From: JBBRYB01 sp038238115
GTDB lineage: Bacteria > Actinomycetota > Actinomycetes > Propionibacteriales > Nocardioidaceae
Direction of reading: 5' to 3'
DNA length: 23,463 nt
NCBI GenBank assembly: GCA_038238115.1
Contig: JBBRYB010000044.1
Location: 1 to 23,463, forward strand
Each line of letters begins with the position of its first letter. Positions within the stretch are counted from its first letter, which is position 1. This document shows, piece by piece, positions 23,091 through 23,463 of this stretch. The notes below the pieces were generated by a model that saw only the letters and a program-made list of their open reading frames with translations, did no database searches and was not told where the DNA came from. The translations under genes were made by a program, and so were the position numbers.

Positions 23091-23181
23091 TGGCGGTGGC
23101 GGTGGGATTTGAACCCACGGTGGGCGGTTAACCCACACACGCTTTCGAGGCGTGCTCCTTAGGCCGCTCGGACACGCCACC
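23091..23181 (-). tRNA. tRNA-Ser (anticodon CGA)
   Basis: The minus strand folds as a class II tRNA: acceptor GGTGGCG pairs with CGCCACC; D arm with GAGCGGCCTAAGGAG; anticodon stem CACGC/GCGTG around loop CTCGAAA giving CGA, which reads UCG serine; a long variable arm; and T arm GTGGG/CCCAC around TTCAAAT. Discriminator G and an encoded CCA (complement of 23091-23093) complete the 3' end. Serine is supported by the long variable arm as well as the anticodon. The gene lies between tadA and a strip of broken genes. Confidence 0.96.
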
Positions 23182-23219
23182 GCCGAGAAGGGTACCGGAG
23201 CGCCACGAAAGCACAGAAC

Positions 23220-23463
23220 TCAGCGTCGCTCCGCGAAGAAGCCTCGCAGCGCCTCGCCGGTCTCCTTCGCGAGCACCCCGCCGACGACGTGTGGACGGTG
23301 GTTGAGGCGCCGGTCCCTGACCACGTCCCACAGCGATCCGACCGCGCCCGCCTTGTCGTCGTACGCGCCGAAGACCAGCCTTTCGAGGCGGGCCAGCACA
23401 ACGGCGCCGGCACACATCGTGCACGGCTCGAGGGTGACGACCAGCGTGCACCCATCGAGGCGC
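23220..23463 (-). CDS. tadA: tRNA-specific adenosine deaminase, C-terminal part
   Basis: The enzyme converts A34 to inosine in tRNA-Arg(ACG). The window holds the last 80 residues; the start lies beyond the right edge. Seen: TLVVTLEPCTMCAGAVVLAR, with the PCxxC zinc ligands of the cytidine/deoxycytidylate-deaminase fold, then LVFGAYDDKAGAVGSLWDV, the region of TadA that follows the zinc site, and the C-terminal helix ETGEALRGFFAERR. The HAE motif with the third ligand is outside the window. DKAGAVGS followed by LNHRP is typical of TadA rather than of other deaminases. The stop at 23220 is 38 bases upstream of the tRNA-Ser gene on the same strand. Confidence 0.93.
   Translation of the reverse strand, partial: RLDGCTLVVTLEPCTMCAGAVVLARLERLVFGAYDDKAGAVGSLWDVVRDRRLNHRPHVVGGVLAKETGEALRGFFAERR

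Overview
The window is GC-rich, with strong G/C third-position bias, GTG/TTG starts and 4-base ATGA overlaps between co-transcribed genes. Together with the AfsR-like BTAD regulator and the fused PcaL, this suggests an actinomycete chromosome, plausibly Nocardioidaceae-like. The genus is an inference from style and gene content, not from a marker gene.

Layout. (1) 1-2.4 kb: the tail of an unidentified gene, a CPA1-type cation/proton antiporter gene broken by a one-base frameshift, and a DUF4188 gene. (2) 2.4-4.9 kb: a visibly more A/T-rich pair encoding an exported beta-rich protein and a lipoprotein, both unrecognised, then a VOC protein. (3) 5.1-12.8 kb: a compact aromatic-acid island. pobA (4-hydroxybenzoate to protocatechuate) and an IclR regulator run leftward. 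The operon pcaH-pcaG-pcaB-pcaL-pcaI-pcaJ-cupin runs rightward. Together they cover 4-hydroxybenzoate through protocatechuate, carboxymuconate and the enol-lactone to beta-ketoadipyl-CoA. The final thiolase (pcaF) is not in the window. Two near-identical palindromes, one before pobA and one in the iclR/pcaH divergent gap, mark a probable shared IclR operator. (4) 12.9-14.8 kb: a convergent two-gene operon with an alpha/beta hydrolase of the C-C-cleaving type and an SDR whose catalytic Tyr is His.

(5) 15.2-20.3 kb: a 1400-residue winged-helix/BTAD/STAND-NTPase/TM/WD40 regulator, divergent from a secreted PD40 propeller protein. The gap between them carries heptamer repeats in 11-bp phase, as SARP/BTAD regulators use. 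(6) 20.3-23.0 kb: a gene graveyard. It holds a VOC C-terminal remnant fused onto the end of the propeller gene, a phosphotransferase pseudogene (in-frame stop plus frameshift), one apparently intact VOC gene, a GNAT pseudogene (5' frameshift plus loss of the acetyl-CoA motif), and the last codons of an FAD oxidoreductase. (7) 23.0-23.46 kb: a large hairpin, tRNA-Ser(CGA), and the C-terminal end of tadA. The tRNA gene borders the decayed zone, which suggests turnover next to a possible integration site, but no att repeat or integrase was found.

The most novel-looking items are the iclR/pob/pca operator pair, the BTAD-STAND-WD40 / secreted propeller pair with its phased heptamers, the exported beta-protein plus lipoprotein pair, and the cupin coupled to pcaIJ.
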